From assembly GCF_003435375.1 (NCBI RefSeq), contig NZ_QWGL01000022.1:1-54368 (forward strand): 54,368 nt of DNA, written 5' to 3'. Numbering within the stretch: the first letter of the stretch is position 1; each line of letters begins with the position of its first letter. The DNA is from Clostridium sp. AM34-11AC (GTDB taxonomy: Bacteria; Bacillota; Clostridia; Lachnospirales; Lachnospiraceae). Position numbers and translations under genes: made by a program. The notes beneath the pieces are model-generated. The model searched no databases, had not been told where the DNA came from, and was given only the letters and a program-made list of their open reading frames with translations. This document shows positions 1-8,182 of this stretch, in pieces.

Positions 1-48
1 TATTAGCCACTACTGTTACAACGTTAGTATAGCACTTCAGAGGCAGAT

Positions 49-663
49 ATGTTACAGGAAGTCACAGCAGAGATTGAGAAAACTGCGAAAGCGGTTGTGA
101 ATGAAATCCATACTGCACTCCCGGGAGAAATAATCTCGTTTGATGGCGGGATGGTAACGGTAAAGCCTATCGGAAAATATGTTACATCCGATGGAGCGAA
201 ACTTGACTATCCTACGATAACTGAGGCTCCGGTCATTTTTCCGTTCTGCCAAAGTTCGGGAGTAGGAATAGCGTTCCCTGTGAAAAAAGGCGATAGTTGC
301 ATCATTCTCGTATCTGAGGTGGAACTGGACGCTTGGAGAACGGGTTCTGAGTCACTCGGCTCATTGAAGTTCGACCTGTCGAGTGCAATGGTTATCCCCG
401 GCTTGCTCGAGAAGAGTTACGAACCGATGATAAGAGCGTCAAGCGGAAATGCGGTCATCATCAAAGCCGGAGGAGCAGAAATCATGGTAAATGATGGAGG
501 TTGCACGATTGATACAGGCTCGACAGTTATGGAACTGGATGACGGCGGAGTACATATAGACGGCAGTCTGACGGTCACAGGAGACATCAAGGCGGGTTCA
601 GTATCACTCAAGAACCATATCCATGTCGATAGCACCGGAGGAGATACCCAAAAACCTAAATAA
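49..663 (+). CDS. Phage baseplate spike protein, Gp138-N-like
   Basis: 204 residues. The first ~110 residues resemble the OB-fold N-terminal domain of phage Gp138/gpV-type membrane-puncturing spikes. The C-terminal half is repetitive and glycine-rich, as expected for a short triple-stranded beta helix, and ends in an HIH motif followed by TGGDTQKP, which resembles the metal-binding tip of such spikes. In a contractile tail this trimer is the central needle that pierces the host envelope. It is followed by gp25/W and gpJ homologues, the usual baseplate order. The upstream frame is closed by stops at 4-6 and 22-24, so the start at 49 (weak AGAGG before it) looks real. Family assignment is from motif recognition and gene order, not a search. 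Confidence 0.8.
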   Translation: MLQEVTAEIEKTAKAVVNEIHTALPGEIISFDGGMVTVKPIGKYVTSDGAKLDYPTITEAPVIFPFCQSSGVGIAFPVKKGDSCIILVSEVELDAWRTGSESLGSLKFDLSSAMVIPGLLEKSYEPMIRASSGNAVIIKAGGAEIMVNDGGCTIDTGSTVMELDDGGVHIDGSLTVTGDIKAGSVSLKNHIHVDSTGGDTQKPK

Positions 664-754
664 CATAGCATATAAAGCCGTGACAGCCACAGGATTCGTT
701 TCTTTTGCAAAGGACAACAAATTCTCCATAAACAAGGCTGAAAGGCAGAAATAA
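623..754 (+). CDS. Possible small overlapping phage ORF (43 aa)
   Basis: An open frame starts at ATG 623 inside the spike gene, in the +1 frame relative to it, and runs on to a TAA at 752-754, filling most of the gap before the wedge gene. The product would contain AYKAVTATGFVSFAKDNKF and a basic C-terminus. No good ribosome binding site precedes the ATG. It could be a small translated gene, a frameshifted extension of the spike over the C- and A-rich run near 647-654, or chance. I do not recognise the family. Confidence 0.3.
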   Translation: MSIAPEEIPKNLNNIAYKAVTATGFVSFAKDNKFSINKAERQK

Positions 755-789
755 GCAAATAACGAAGTCCATACAAGAGGAGGTGCTTT

Positions 790-1155
790 ATGGATATTTT
801 ACTATCCGCAGACGGAGATTTATTCCTCTCGGAGAAAGGAGACATCTCCCTTACAGAGTCCGTTGCACAGAAGATTAAGATACGGCTCAAGTGGTGGCTC
901 GGAGAATGGAGATGGGATGAAGAGGAAGGTCTGCCGTACAGAGATGAACTTTTCATCAAGAACCCGGACACTGACAGTTTTGAGATGGCAGTCCGGGAAA
1001 AAATATTTGATGTCACAGAAGTAACAGATGTTAAGGACGTTACGGTTGAATATGACAGAAAGACAAGGCAGGGAAAGATAATGTTCACTGCCTATGTTGA
1101 TAACGAAGTTATCAGAGAGGAGGTGGAAATAGATGGCAGAATACGGAGTAACTGA
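790..1155 (+). CDS. Baseplate wedge protein, gp25/GPW family
   Basis: 121 residues, the usual size for the T4 gp25 / P2 gpW / DUF2634-like family, which forms part of the baseplate wedge and nucleates sheath assembly. Typical features are the N-terminal acidic strand (DGDLFLSEKGDI), the SVAQKIKIRLKWWLGEW segment, and a C-terminal strand region ending in a hydrophilic tail. A strong AAGAGGAGGTG ribosome site sits just upstream. The gene overlaps the next one (gpJ-like) by 23 bases, suggesting coupled translation, and the order spike - W - J matches contractile-tail phages. Function comes from family knowledge; sequence similarity is by eye. Confidence 0.8.
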   Translation: MDILLSADGDLFLSEKGDISLTESVAQKIKIRLKWWLGEWRWDEEEGLPYRDELFIKNPDTDSFEMAVREKIFDVTEVTDVKDVTVEYDRKTRQGKIMFTAYVDNEVIREEVEIDGRIRSN

Positions 1156-2584
1156 TAAAGGGTTCAACATCAAGAGACTCGACACGATTATGGAGGAAAT
1201 CCATACAGACCTGTCGGCTGATTTTGGTTTTGATACGAGACTGACAAAACCGTCATTCCTCGATACGCTCATCACGACATTCTCCAATCAGATTTCGGAG
1301 TTATGGGAAACTGCACAGAACAACTACTATGCGAAGTATCCTGCAACGGCAACAGGTCTCAACCTCGACAACGCAATCCAGTACGGAGGTATCCGCAGAG
1401 CAGCAAATAAGAATACTGCCTATATGCTGCACTGCACCGGAGATGACGGAACCTATGTTCGTGAGGAGGCAATCGTTGCTACGAATACAAATCCGGAAGT
1501 AAGGCTGAAAAGTGCAGACGAGTTTGAAATTACGAGAGAGGCTTTCAACAAGGTTAGCATCAAGGTGGCATCGGCTGAGGTCGGTGTCTATTCTGTTACC
1601 GTTAATGGAAATCAGTTCTCATACTCAAGCACGGATGGAATCGAGAGCAGCATCATCGAAGGACTTGCCGGAGTGATTAAGGATGACGGATATACAGTCA
1701 CAACGACTGATAATACTCTTACGATTGAGGATAAGACATTGAGCAGGAGCAATGTTCTCATACTGTCAGATAACCTCACGACATCGAGCGTCACAGTTAT
1801 CGCATCGTTCCTTACGGAAGATTATGGGAAAATTACTCTCCCATATGGCATAGTCACGAAGATGGTAAACAACATTACCGGATTCAATGCCGTGACGAAT
1901 TTGCTCGAACCAACATACGGCAGAAAGAGAGAATCAGACATCGAACTGAGACAGTCTTACATTGCGAAGTCGGCATTAAGGTCTAATACGATGATAGAAT
2001 CCATTGTCGGAGAATTGCTGAACAATGTCGAGAATGTGGAGACTGCATCCGGCTATGAGAATGATACAGATACAGTCGATGAGAGAGGACTTCCTCCACA
2101 CAGCATTGAAATCATAGTCGAGGGTGGAGACAACAATGAGATTGCAGAGGCAATCCTGCGGAGAAAAGCAGGAGGCATTCAGACCTACGGAAGTGTCGAA
2201 GTTGCGGTTCCGGGAAATTATGGAGATTCTATCCCGGTACATTTCAATAGACCGGACTACCTGTACACATGGCTCAAGGTTGTATTGCACGGAAACAAAT
2301 CAGAACTGCCTACGAACTATGCAGCACTCACTATGCAGTCGCTGTTAAATGATGGAGCAGAATTTGTAGCAGGCAAAAACCTCCTCACTCAGTTACTGAA
2401 TGACGGTATCTATTATGCGGTAGCAGGTCTGACATACATTGAGATTTACACAGCATACGGAACATCGAGCGTGTATGTGCCTCAGCCGTCAGATTACAAG
2501 CAAAAGAATATCATCGTCACATCACGCCAAAAGGTTCTGATAGACGAGAAGAGAATCGAGGTGTCGTTCAGTGAAGATAGTTGA
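1133..2584 (+). CDS. Baseplate J-like protein
   Basis: 483 residues, close to the usual size of firmicute gpJ-like baseplate proteins. The N-terminus (YGVTDKGFNIKRLDTI) and the segment around residues 50-85 with GLNLDNAIQYGGI are typical of this family. The middle carries repeated beta-rich segments, and the C-terminus has the PGNYGDSIPVHFNRPDYLYTW region seen in gpJ homologues. In contractile tails gpJ forms the wedge that links spike hub and fibres. It overlaps the gp25-like gene upstream by 23 bases and the next gene by 14, so the three are translated as a unit. Confidence 0.85.
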   Translation: MAEYGVTDKGFNIKRLDTIMEEIHTDLSADFGFDTRLTKPSFLDTLITTFSNQISELWETAQNNYYAKYPATATGLNLDNAIQYGGIRRAANKNTAYMLHCTGDDGTYVREEAIVATNTNPEVRLKSADEFEITREAFNKVSIKVASAEVGVYSVTVNGNQFSYSSTDGIESSIIEGLAGVIKDDGYTVTTTDNTLTIEDKTLSRSNVLILSDNLTTSSVTVIASFLTEDYGKITLPYGIVTKMVNNITGFNAVTNLLEPTYGRKRESDIELRQSYIAKSALRSNTMIESIVGELLNNVENVETASGYENDTDTVDERGLPPHSIEIIVEGGDNNEIAEAILRRKAGGIQTYGSVEVAVPGNYGDSIPVHFNRPDYLYTWLKVVLHGNKSELPTNYAALTMQSLLNDGAEFVAGKNLLTQLLNDGIYYAVAGLTYIEIYTAYGTSSVYVPQPSDYKQKNIIVTSRQKVLIDEKRIEVSFSEDS

Positions 2585-3725
2585 TAACTGGCTGAACGAT
2601 TTACCTCAGCAGTTTCTCGAAAAGAAGAACATCGAGGCATTGATACGAGCATTCTCGAAACAGTTGCAGGAACTCCAACAGGTGTTTGATGACTTAGAGA
2701 ACCTCACAGACCTCGATACAGCCACAGGACAGAATTTGGATATGGTTGGAACTATTATTCCCCTCAGTAGGAAAGAAGCCGGGATACTGGCAGGTATCAA
2801 TGTTGAGGACCCTGTTATTTCTGACGAAAGATACAGGCAGTTCCTACGGTATCAGAATTTGGTAAACACCAACGAATGCACCTATTACGATTTGATGAAT
2901 GGTCTTGCTTTACTGTGGGATGTCTCCCCGATTTATTACATCGAGGACCCGGATATGCCTGCAACAATCATTCTGACAATGCCGTTCCTCAAGCCGGGAG
3001 GAGAGGTCGTGAGGGTGGGCGAAGTTCCAATGGTAAAGCCTGCGGGAGTTCGTATTGAATTTGAATATCAGATTAAGGTGGTCGTAGAAACACTTGTCCG
3101 ATGGATATGTGCAACCTACGACCTTTTGATTTGCGGAACATTCAAGTGCGGCACCAAGCCAAGACCCGGCACACTTGGAAACATCATGTATGTCGAGACT
3201 AATCTCGACATGGACGCAATCACAAATGTATTTGACACAACCCTGTCCGGCACAATTCGGATAGGTGGCAAACTGTATAATTCCACGACAGGAGAAATCT
3301 TCACGGATGATGTAGAAATCATTATCAATTCAGATTACGAAATCGTGGATGTCTTGGTAGCAGGTCAGTCGGTGTCCGGCGTTTATCCTGCCAAGGCTGT
3401 CAATGGTGTATTCATCGGAGAAAGCACGGAGGTAGGAAAGACCTTTACCAACACGACTACGGTTCTGCCATTATCCGGAGTTGTTACGAGTGGCGGAGGA
3501 AAGATGATGATGCCTGCAAAGGTTCGACTTTCAGAGGATACAAATATTCAGAGCAATACAACGATAGGAGTATCCAACGCACCGAAGAGTGGAACCATTA
3601 TCTCGGGAGAGGGAACCGAACCTGTCGTTCAGACATCGGTATCCAACGGCTCTGAGGTCAGTGGCAAAGTTATCGTATCTGCCGCAACCATCAAACGGTG
3701 CGGAACTAAGGCTTGTGGAAAATAA
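2571..3725 (+). CDS. Tail protein, DUF2612/gpI-like
   Basis: 384 residues, GTG start with GAGGTG seven bases upstream, overlapping the gpJ gene by 14 bases. The N-terminal ~200 residues (coil-forming FSKQLQELQQVFDDL, then TGQNLDMVGTI and RYRQFLRYQNLVNTNE) resemble DUF2612 / tail protein I, the baseplate component that carries the tail fibre. The C-terminal half is threonine, serine and glycine rich, with repeated short strands, and looks like a fibre-attachment or short fibre region. It ends in RCGTKACGK, and a related CGTK occurs at the middle junction (FKCGTKPRPG). The long C-terminal extension is unusual for a plain gpI and may make this a fused tail-fibre base. Confidence 0.7.
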   Translation: MKIVDNWLNDLPQQFLEKKNIEALIRAFSKQLQELQQVFDDLENLTDLDTATGQNLDMVGTIIPLSRKEAGILAGINVEDPVISDERYRQFLRYQNLVNTNECTYYDLMNGLALLWDVSPIYYIEDPDMPATIILTMPFLKPGGEVVRVGEVPMVKPAGVRIEFEYQIKVVVETLVRWICATYDLLICGTFKCGTKPRPGTLGNIMYVETNLDMDAITNVFDTTLSGTIRIGGKLYNSTTGEIFTDDVEIIINSDYEIVDVLVAGQSVSGVYPAKAVNGVFIGESTEVGKTFTNTTTVLPLSGVVTSGGGKMMMPAKVRLSEDTNIQSNTTIGVSNAPKSGTIISGEGTEPVVQTSVSNGSEVSGKVIVSAATIKRCGTKACGK

Positions 3726-3745
3726 ATCAGAAGGAGGTAAAAACG

Positions 3746-4063
3746 ATGTCATTTTGGAGTACAGATTTTATGAATGACCGAAGAAAGCAGTGGCTCAACG
3801 CTTTGGTAAAGTTTCAGTACCTTGTCAATGGCACTTGGTATGATGCAACAATCAATACAAAGAGAGTGATTGGCAACAAAGTTGAAATCATCGTCAGTTT
3901 TCCGAGAACATCGAGCGGCTCACAGACCATTAAGGCTGTGAGAATTATTGATGTCACAGGAAAACAGGCAGGGTATCAAGCAACCGAGATTGTCCGTGCT
4001 GCCAACCAAGGCGTTCTGACAAAGTTTGAGTTCCCAATCTATGAAAAGGAGGATGAAACCTAA
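3746..4063 (+). CDS. Small phage tail protein of unknown function
   Basis: 105 residues. The start at 3746 is set by AAGGAGG with a good spacing; an in-frame upstream ATG at 3713 would overlap the previous gene and has no such site. The product is beta-strand rich (KFQYLVNGTWYDATINTKR, KVEIIVSFP) and has no membrane segment. It shares its stop/start bases with the next gene. Location between the gpI-like gene and the variable protein suggests a tail-tip or fibre accessory protein. No family recognised. Confidence 0.65.
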   Translation: MSFWSTDFMNDRRKQWLNALVKFQYLVNGTWYDATINTKRVIGNKVEIIVSFPRTSSGSQTIKAVRIIDVTGKQAGYQATEIVRAANQGVLTKFEFPIYEKEDET

Positions 4064-4533
4064 TGAATGGTAGAAATCAACCGTACCTCGACACCAACGG
4101 AGCAGGCTTTTACGAGCCTACGATGTGGCAGGACGAAGTTGAGGGAATACAGGAAGGTACGCCTGTGGATGAGCAGAACCTCAACAACATCGAGGGTGGC
4201 GTAAATGGAGCCAACCTCACGGCAGAATTTCTGACCGAAGTAATGAAGCACCATGGAGAACAGATTAGTAATATCGGAGGCGAGATTATCAAAGTCACTC
4301 TTACCAATGCGGCAGGAGAGGCTTTTTTTAATAATTCCGCAAAGACGATTGCACTGTCTGTCAACAGAGACAGTTTTGACTACACAGTGACAGCGGAGGT
4401 TGTTACTCCTGTGGACAATGTAGGCGACATCATCGTCTATGACAAGCAGGTCAATGGCTTCAAGGTTAAGTACACCGGAAGTGCTGCATCTGTGGACCTC
4501 AAACTGTATGTACAGGGAGGTAATGCAGCGTGA
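4063..4533 (+). CDS. Phage tail-tip associated protein of unknown function
   Basis: 156 residues. The N-terminal ~60 residues contain WQDEVEGIQEGTPVDEQNLNNIE, a pattern seen near the N-terminus of many firmicute prophage fibre or fibre-associated proteins. The C-terminal half (about residues 75-156) is a small beta-rich domain. The gene overlaps its neighbours at both ends, so it belongs to the tail operon. Exact role unknown; a fibre or adaptor protein is the best guess. Confidence 0.6.
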   Translation: MNGRNQPYLDTNGAGFYEPTMWQDEVEGIQEGTPVDEQNLNNIEGGVNGANLTAEFLTEVMKHHGEQISNIGGEIIKVTLTNAAGEAFFNNSAKTIALSVNRDSFDYTVTAEVVTPVDNVGDIIVYDKQVNGFKVKYTGSAASVDLKLYVQGGNAA

Positions 4534-4691
4534 ATGTAATTATCCACAATGACGAGAGGAGAAGTCAGCGTGACGCTACTCTCAGAGAATACGGTATCAA
4601 TCCCGAGAGAGCGTCAGCCGCTCAGAGGGAGATGGCAGACTGCATCGCTCAGAAAACCAACGAGGCGTATGCAGAGGCAAGAAAACATTAG
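4530..4691 (+). CDS. Small phage protein, 53 aa
   Basis: A short frame with a GTG start overlapping the previous stop, preceded by GGGAGG about ten bases upstream. The product is basic and polar with NDERRSQRDATLREYGI and ends AYAEARKH. The next gene has its own AGGAGG immediately after this stop. Position, tight packing and ribosome site support a real gene in the tail operon; function unknown. Confidence 0.55.
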   Translation: MNVIIHNDERRSQRDATLREYGINPERASAAQREMADCIAQKTNEAYAEARKH

Positions 4692-4704
4692 GAGGTAAAG
4701 AAAG

Positions 4705-5052
4705 ATGGCAATGAAAGTTGTAGAAGTCAATGTCGGGGAGAAAATTCCCTACACAGTAAGCAAGACCAAAGTTACATTCGATGATGAACTGATGCTCAAT
4801 CTCGCCAAGTTAGAGAGAGATTTTGATGTCAGTGTGGACATCTGCATCGACAAGTTCGGGATGCTTGTGACAGGTCTTGGTGTGAAGTATGCAGCACAGA
4901 TTGAAATTCCTGCAAGACAGTATGTCGATAAGGAACAGGTCAATCCGGACTACGACCCGGAGGATGAGAACAGTCAGAAAACTGTTATGGTTCCCGAGCC
5001 TGTTGCGTTCTCTATGGACAATGTAACTCTCAAACTGTACTCAATCGAATAA
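4705..5052 (+). CDS. Small phage protein upstream of the DGR target
   Basis: 115 residues, start preceded by TTAGGAGGTAAAG. The product is acidic and strand-rich, with a KLERDFDVSVDICIDKFG centre and a C-terminal NVTLKLYSIE. It lies 14 bases before the variable protein and shares its operon. It may be a structural partner or chaperone of the variable protein, but nothing in the sequence proves this. No family recognised. Confidence 0.6.
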   Translation: MAMKVVEVNVGEKIPYTVSKTKVTFDDELMLNLAKLERDFDVSVDICIDKFGMLVTGLGVKYAAQIEIPARQYVDKEQVNPDYDPEDENSQKTVMVPEPVAFSMDNVTLKLYSIE

Positions 5053-5066
5053 GGAGGTAAATTACT

Positions 5067-6116
5067 ATGTCAAATTACGACCAGTTTGCAGCAGCGGTTA
5101 AGGAGATTTCCGGAGGAAAGAATGTAGTATTACTTGATGACCTCGGACTTCCTTCCGTTTATGTACCTATCAACAAACTCAAGAACTCCGAGATTATTTC
5201 CGGAGGCTCTGAGAATACTCATCCTGCATTCTCTGTGAATGGTGTAGAAAAGAGCAGATTTCTGTATTCCAAGTATCAGAATATCGTCATCAATGGCAGA
5301 GCGTACTCACTGTCTCACAGAGACCCTAAGACCTATGTCAATTTCGACCAGGCAAGACAGGCTTGCGAGGCTAAGGGAGCAGGCTTCCACCTTGGAACAC
5401 TTGCTGAATGGGCGGCAGTAGCATTGCTCACACGCAAGATGGGAACTATGCCACACGGTAACAACAACTACGGAGGAGACTCGGCGTACACCTATGAAAA
5501 AGGGCAGGAGTCCGCAAAGGATAACAACAAGACAGGAAGAACATTCACAGGTTCCGGTCCTGCTACTTGGGGTCACGACCATACTCAGTTCGGAATACAG
5601 GATATGAACGGCAATGTATGGGAATGGCTTGGCGGTATGCGTCTGAATGAGGGAGAAATTCAGATTATCCCTTACAACAATGCAGCACTTGGTTCCGAGT
5701 GCGATATGTCCGCTTCCTCAACCTTGTGGAAAGCAATCAAGAATGACGGTTCTCTTGTAGCACCGGGAACAGCAGCGACTCTCAAGTACGACTTCGTATC
5801 CGGAAACATTCAGTTGACTACCGGAATTACATCCGCACAGGATGCAGGTAGAGGTGGAAGCTACACAGCAATGACCCTTGCGAGTGGTGTCACTGCACCG
5901 GAGTTGGCAAAGGCTCTCATTCTCTATCCGGACGAGCCGGGCAAAGATTATGGTGGAGACTATCATTGGATGAATAACGCCGGAGAGCGTTTGCCGTTTG
6001 CCGGGGGCCACTGGGACAATGGTGCCTTTGCGGGTGTGTTCTACTTGTACCTCAACGATGCTCGTTCTGGCTCGGACGGCAGCATCGGCTTCCGCTCCGC
6101 TTATGTAGAACTGTAA
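5067..6116 (+). CDS. DGR target protein 1 (FGE/C-type lectin fold)
   Basis: 349 residues. The C-terminal two thirds carries the formylglycine-generating-enzyme/sulfatase-type C-type lectin pattern: GRAYSL, a GSGPATWGHDHT segment and GNVWEWLGGMRL, followed by the variable end RLPFAGGHWDNGA...GFRSAY. This is the standard scaffold for DGR variable proteins, which bind ligands through a surface of randomised residues. The last ~40 residues are encoded by VR1 and differ from the template at 14 adenine positions. The N-terminal ~60 residues probably anchor it to the tail. Lying straight after the tail genes, it is most likely a receptor-binding protein at the tail tip. Its paralogue is at 21356-22429. 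Confidence 0.9.
   Translation: MSNYDQFAAAVKEISGGKNVVLLDDLGLPSVYVPINKLKNSEIISGGSENTHPAFSVNGVEKSRFLYSKYQNIVINGRAYSLSHRDPKTYVNFDQARQACEAKGAGFHLGTLAEWAAVALLTRKMGTMPHGNNNYGGDSAYTYEKGQESAKDNNKTGRTFTGSGPATWGHDHTQFGIQDMNGNVWEWLGGMRLNEGEIQIIPYNNAALGSECDMSASSTLWKAIKNDGSLVAPGTAATLKYDFVSGNIQLTTGITSAQDAGRGGSYTAMTLASGVTAPELAKALILYPDEPGKDYGGDYHWMNNAGERLPFAGGHWDNGAFAGVFYLYLNDARSGSDGSIGFRSAYVEL
5987..6101 (+). repeat. DGR variable repeat VR1
   Basis: 115 bases at the 3' end of target gene 1 that align gap-free to the template repeat at 6681-6795. There are 14 differences, all opposite template adenines: eight A to G, five A to T, one A to C. The last ~17 bases of the block are identical and end in GCTCCGCT, the likely initiation-of-mutagenic-homing side. 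Identity stops sharply at both ends. The changes turn Asn codons into His, Asp, Phe, Tyr, Gly and Ser codons. Confidence 0.95.
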
Positions 6117-6181
6117 TCTGAATTTTGCATTTTGTTTTGCGAGCGTTAGCGAGCGTATGAAGAAAAAGCAATAAAATGATG

Positions 6182-6239
6182 TGCGTCCATAGGACAGTCC
6201 GTGCGACATAATTCGGACAGTCCATCGGACGCATTTTTT
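6182..6239 (+). terminator. Terminator after target gene 1
   Basis: An imperfect stem of about 20 pairs (outer TGCGTCC / GGACGCA) followed by six T residues, in the gap between target 1 and the Avd gene. The arms contain GGACAGTCC units like those in the control region at 11190-11456, so besides terminating target 1 transcripts it may share a protein-binding motif. The stretch 6117-6181 holds no gene. Confidence 0.7.
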
Positions 6240-6252
6240 GTAGGGAGGTAAG

Positions 6253-6651
6253 ATGAGCGATACAGCAACAAAAGGTGCAGAGGGCGAGAGCATAAGACAA
6301 AAAGTGGCAGATATGATGGACTACGCCGAGCCGTTCCTTGAGAAGTTTCCAAGACCGGAGAAAGGGTATGCAGGACTCGCAACCAAAATCCGAATGTGTA
6401 TGAACACGATGGCTGAGAGGGAGATGGATACTCATAAATGCTATTATGCAAAATCAGTCCTCAAGGAATTAAACGAACTCGACAAGCAGGTCCAATATGC
6501 CAAATTCTATGTGGAAAGAGCATATAAGAAACGCATCCTCGACCAAAAGAGATTTAATGTGATGAGCGACTACCTCTCGCAGATAGGTAAGATGACCGGA
6601 AGTTGGATAAATAAGGTCACTGCCACTGCACAAAACAACGGCAGAAAATAA
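6253..6651 (+). CDS. avd: DGR accessory protein Avd
   Basis: 132 residues, the usual size for the accessory variability determinant, a basic four-helix bundle that forms a pentamer, binds the DGR reverse transcriptase and the template RNA, and is needed for mutagenic homing. The protein is almost entirely helical, with heptad-like regions and many lysines and arginines, including KCYYAKSVLKELNELDKQV and ERAYKKRILDQKRF, which match the four-helix bundle family. It has a clear GGGAGG ribosome site, and sits directly before the template repeat and the reverse transcriptase, the standard avd - TR - rt order. Confidence 0.88.
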   Translation: MSDTATKGAEGESIRQKVADMMDYAEPFLEKFPRPEKGYAGLATKIRMCMNTMAEREMDTHKCYYAKSVLKELNELDKQVQYAKFYVERAYKKRILDQKRFNVMSDYLSQIGKMTGSWINKVTATAQNNGRK

Positions 6652-6680
6652 TTTAGCAATTACTTTGGGAACAGGCTATT

Positions 6681-6795
6681 GCGTTTGCCGATTGCCGGAG
6701 GCAACTGGAACAATGGTGCCAATGCGGGTGTGTTCAACTTGAACCTCAACAATGCTCGTTCTAACTCGAACAGCAACATCGGCTTCCGCTCCGCT
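6681..6795 (+). repeat. DGR template repeat TR
   Basis: A non-coding 115-base repeat between avd and the reverse transcriptase that matches the 3' ends of both target genes. It contains 26 adenines, concentrated in eleven AAC/AAT codon-equivalents when read in the frame of the targets. Nineteen of the adenines have changed in at least one variable repeat, whereas none of the 89 other positions has. It would be transcribed and copied by the reverse transcriptase with adenine-directed errors, and the cDNA would replace the variable repeats. It has no coding role of its own. Confidence 0.95.
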
Positions 6796-7036
6796 CTACC
6801 CTCATATTGTCAGATTTGCAGGAGGTCTACGGATGTCCTGCCAGTACACGAGGGGTAAAGGAGTCTGTTTCCACTCCAAAAAGGAGAAAAACAACCGACT
6901 GTATGAGAGCAGTGAGTGTAATAGGACAGCGGTCGGTTCCTCCATTCGGGAGGCTCACGGTCCGTAATGGGAACTTGAAAGCTGCAAGTAGCCTTTGGCG
7001 AAAGCCGCTATGCAAGAATGTAAAGGTGGTTTTTGG
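6796..7036 (+). ncRNA. DGR RNA spacer between TR and reverse transcriptase
   Basis: About 240 bases without a convincing gene. In studied DGRs the RNA extends from the end of avd through TR into this spacer, which folds and helps prime cDNA synthesis. Here the spacer has several short self-complementary stretches (for example GGTCGGTTCC / GGGAGGCTCACGG and GGCGAAAGCCGC). It ends in AAAGGTGG, the ribosome site of the reverse transcriptase. Short open frames across it lack ribosome sites and were not accepted. The RNA role is inferred from position. Confidence 0.55.
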
Positions 7037-8182
7037 ATGAAGATTAAGAATGTGTACGACATTATCTTTTCGATGGATAACCTTTACGATGCTTTTCTTG
7101 ATGCGTCCGAGAGTCGTAGATACAACAGGGATGTCCTGCGATTTGGCTACGACTCTTGGACAAATCTTGAGGAGTTGAGAGAAAGAGTCCTTCGGGGAGA
7201 ATACGAGATAGATAGGTACTTTATATTCTTCGTCTACGAACCTAAGAAAAGAATGATAATGTCAATCGCCTTTGAACATCGTGTGGTTCAGTGGGCGATT
7301 TATAGAGTTGTCAATCCTGTGCTGATTAAGGGATATATCAAGGACTCGTATGGCTGCATACCCGGCAGAGGAGCGTTGGGAGCAATGACTCGTCTGAGAG
7401 ATTGGTTGGAGTATGTCAGCAAGAAAGATGGAGATTGGTACTATCTGAAACTTGACATCAGCAAATATTTTTACCGGATTTCTCATCGGGTACTCAAGAA
7501 CATCCTACGCAAGAAAATCAAGGATGAGAGATTGCTTGAGGTTCTGTTCGGGATAATTGATTGCAAGCACACTCCATTCGGGTTGCCACCCGGCAAATCC
7601 CCGGGAGATGTACCGTTGGAGGAAAGATTGTTTGATGTGGGTATGCCAATAGGAAACCTGCTCAGTCAGATGTTTGCGAATATCTACTTGAATGAACTCG
7701 ACCAGTTCTGCAAGAGAGTCTTGGGTATCAAGTATTATGTCCGCTACATGGATGACATCATTATTTTGAGTAACAGTAAGGCACAACTCCATGAATGGAG
7801 ATGGACGATAGACACTTTCCTCGAGAAAGAACTTGAGTTAAGCCTTAATCAGAAAACCTGCATCAGACCTATCAATCAAGGCATTGAATTTGTAGGATAC
7901 AGACTTTGGTACAACAAGGTTGTGCTGAGGAAATCAACGACTCTCGGAATGAAGAGAAGCCTCAGAGGTGTAGCAAATAAGTATCACGATTATGAGATGA
8001 CTCTCGAGCAGGTTACTCAGACATTCAATAGTTATACAGGTATGTTGGAACACACAGACAGCGAGGAATTGTTGGCATCTCTTTATACAGATATGATATT
8101 GACGCATGGAGAAAGGAGAGAGAATGAAGAAAGATTTATTCAAATGCTCCCACAGGAAGAGGAGATGCTTTATGGGATATGA
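7037..8182 (+). CDS. DGR reverse transcriptase
   Basis: 381 residues. The start at 7037 has AAAGGTGG seven bases upstream. Motifs in order: the basic segment ending VQWAIYRVV (~residues 85-92), LKLDISKYFY (~138-146), MPIGNLLSQMFANIYL (~203-218) and the active-site YMDD (237-240). GNLLSQ in place of the QG motif of retroviral and group II enzymes is characteristic of DGR reverse transcriptases. There is no maturase or endonuclease domain. It copies the template repeat RNA with errors at adenines, working with Avd. The gene end overlaps the next small gene. Confidence 0.95.
   Translation: MKIKNVYDIIFSMDNLYDAFLDASESRRYNRDVLRFGYDSWTNLEELRERVLRGEYEIDRYFIFFVYEPKKRMIMSIAFEHRVVQWAIYRVVNPVLIKGYIKDSYGCIPGRGALGAMTRLRDWLEYVSKKDGDWYYLKLDISKYFYRISHRVLKNILRKKIKDERLLEVLFGIIDCKHTPFGLPPGKSPGDVPLEERLFDVGMPIGNLLSQMFANIYLNELDQFCKRVLGIKYYVRYMDDIIILSNSKAQLHEWRWTIDTFLEKELELSLNQKTCIRPINQGIEFVGYRLWYNKVVLRKSTTLGMKRSLRGVANKYHDYEMTLEQVTQTFNSYTGMLEHTDSEELLASLYTDMILTHGERRENEERFIQMLPQEEEMLYGI

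Noticed and set aside
6681..6795. Template repeat read as the end of a third, truncated lectin gene
   Set aside because: No lectin-domain sequence precedes it, and the adenine-only differences show that it is the template.
6807..7036. Short open frames in the spacer after the template repeat
   Set aside because: No ribosome sites and arginine/serine-rich noise-like products; the region fits a non-coding RNA better.
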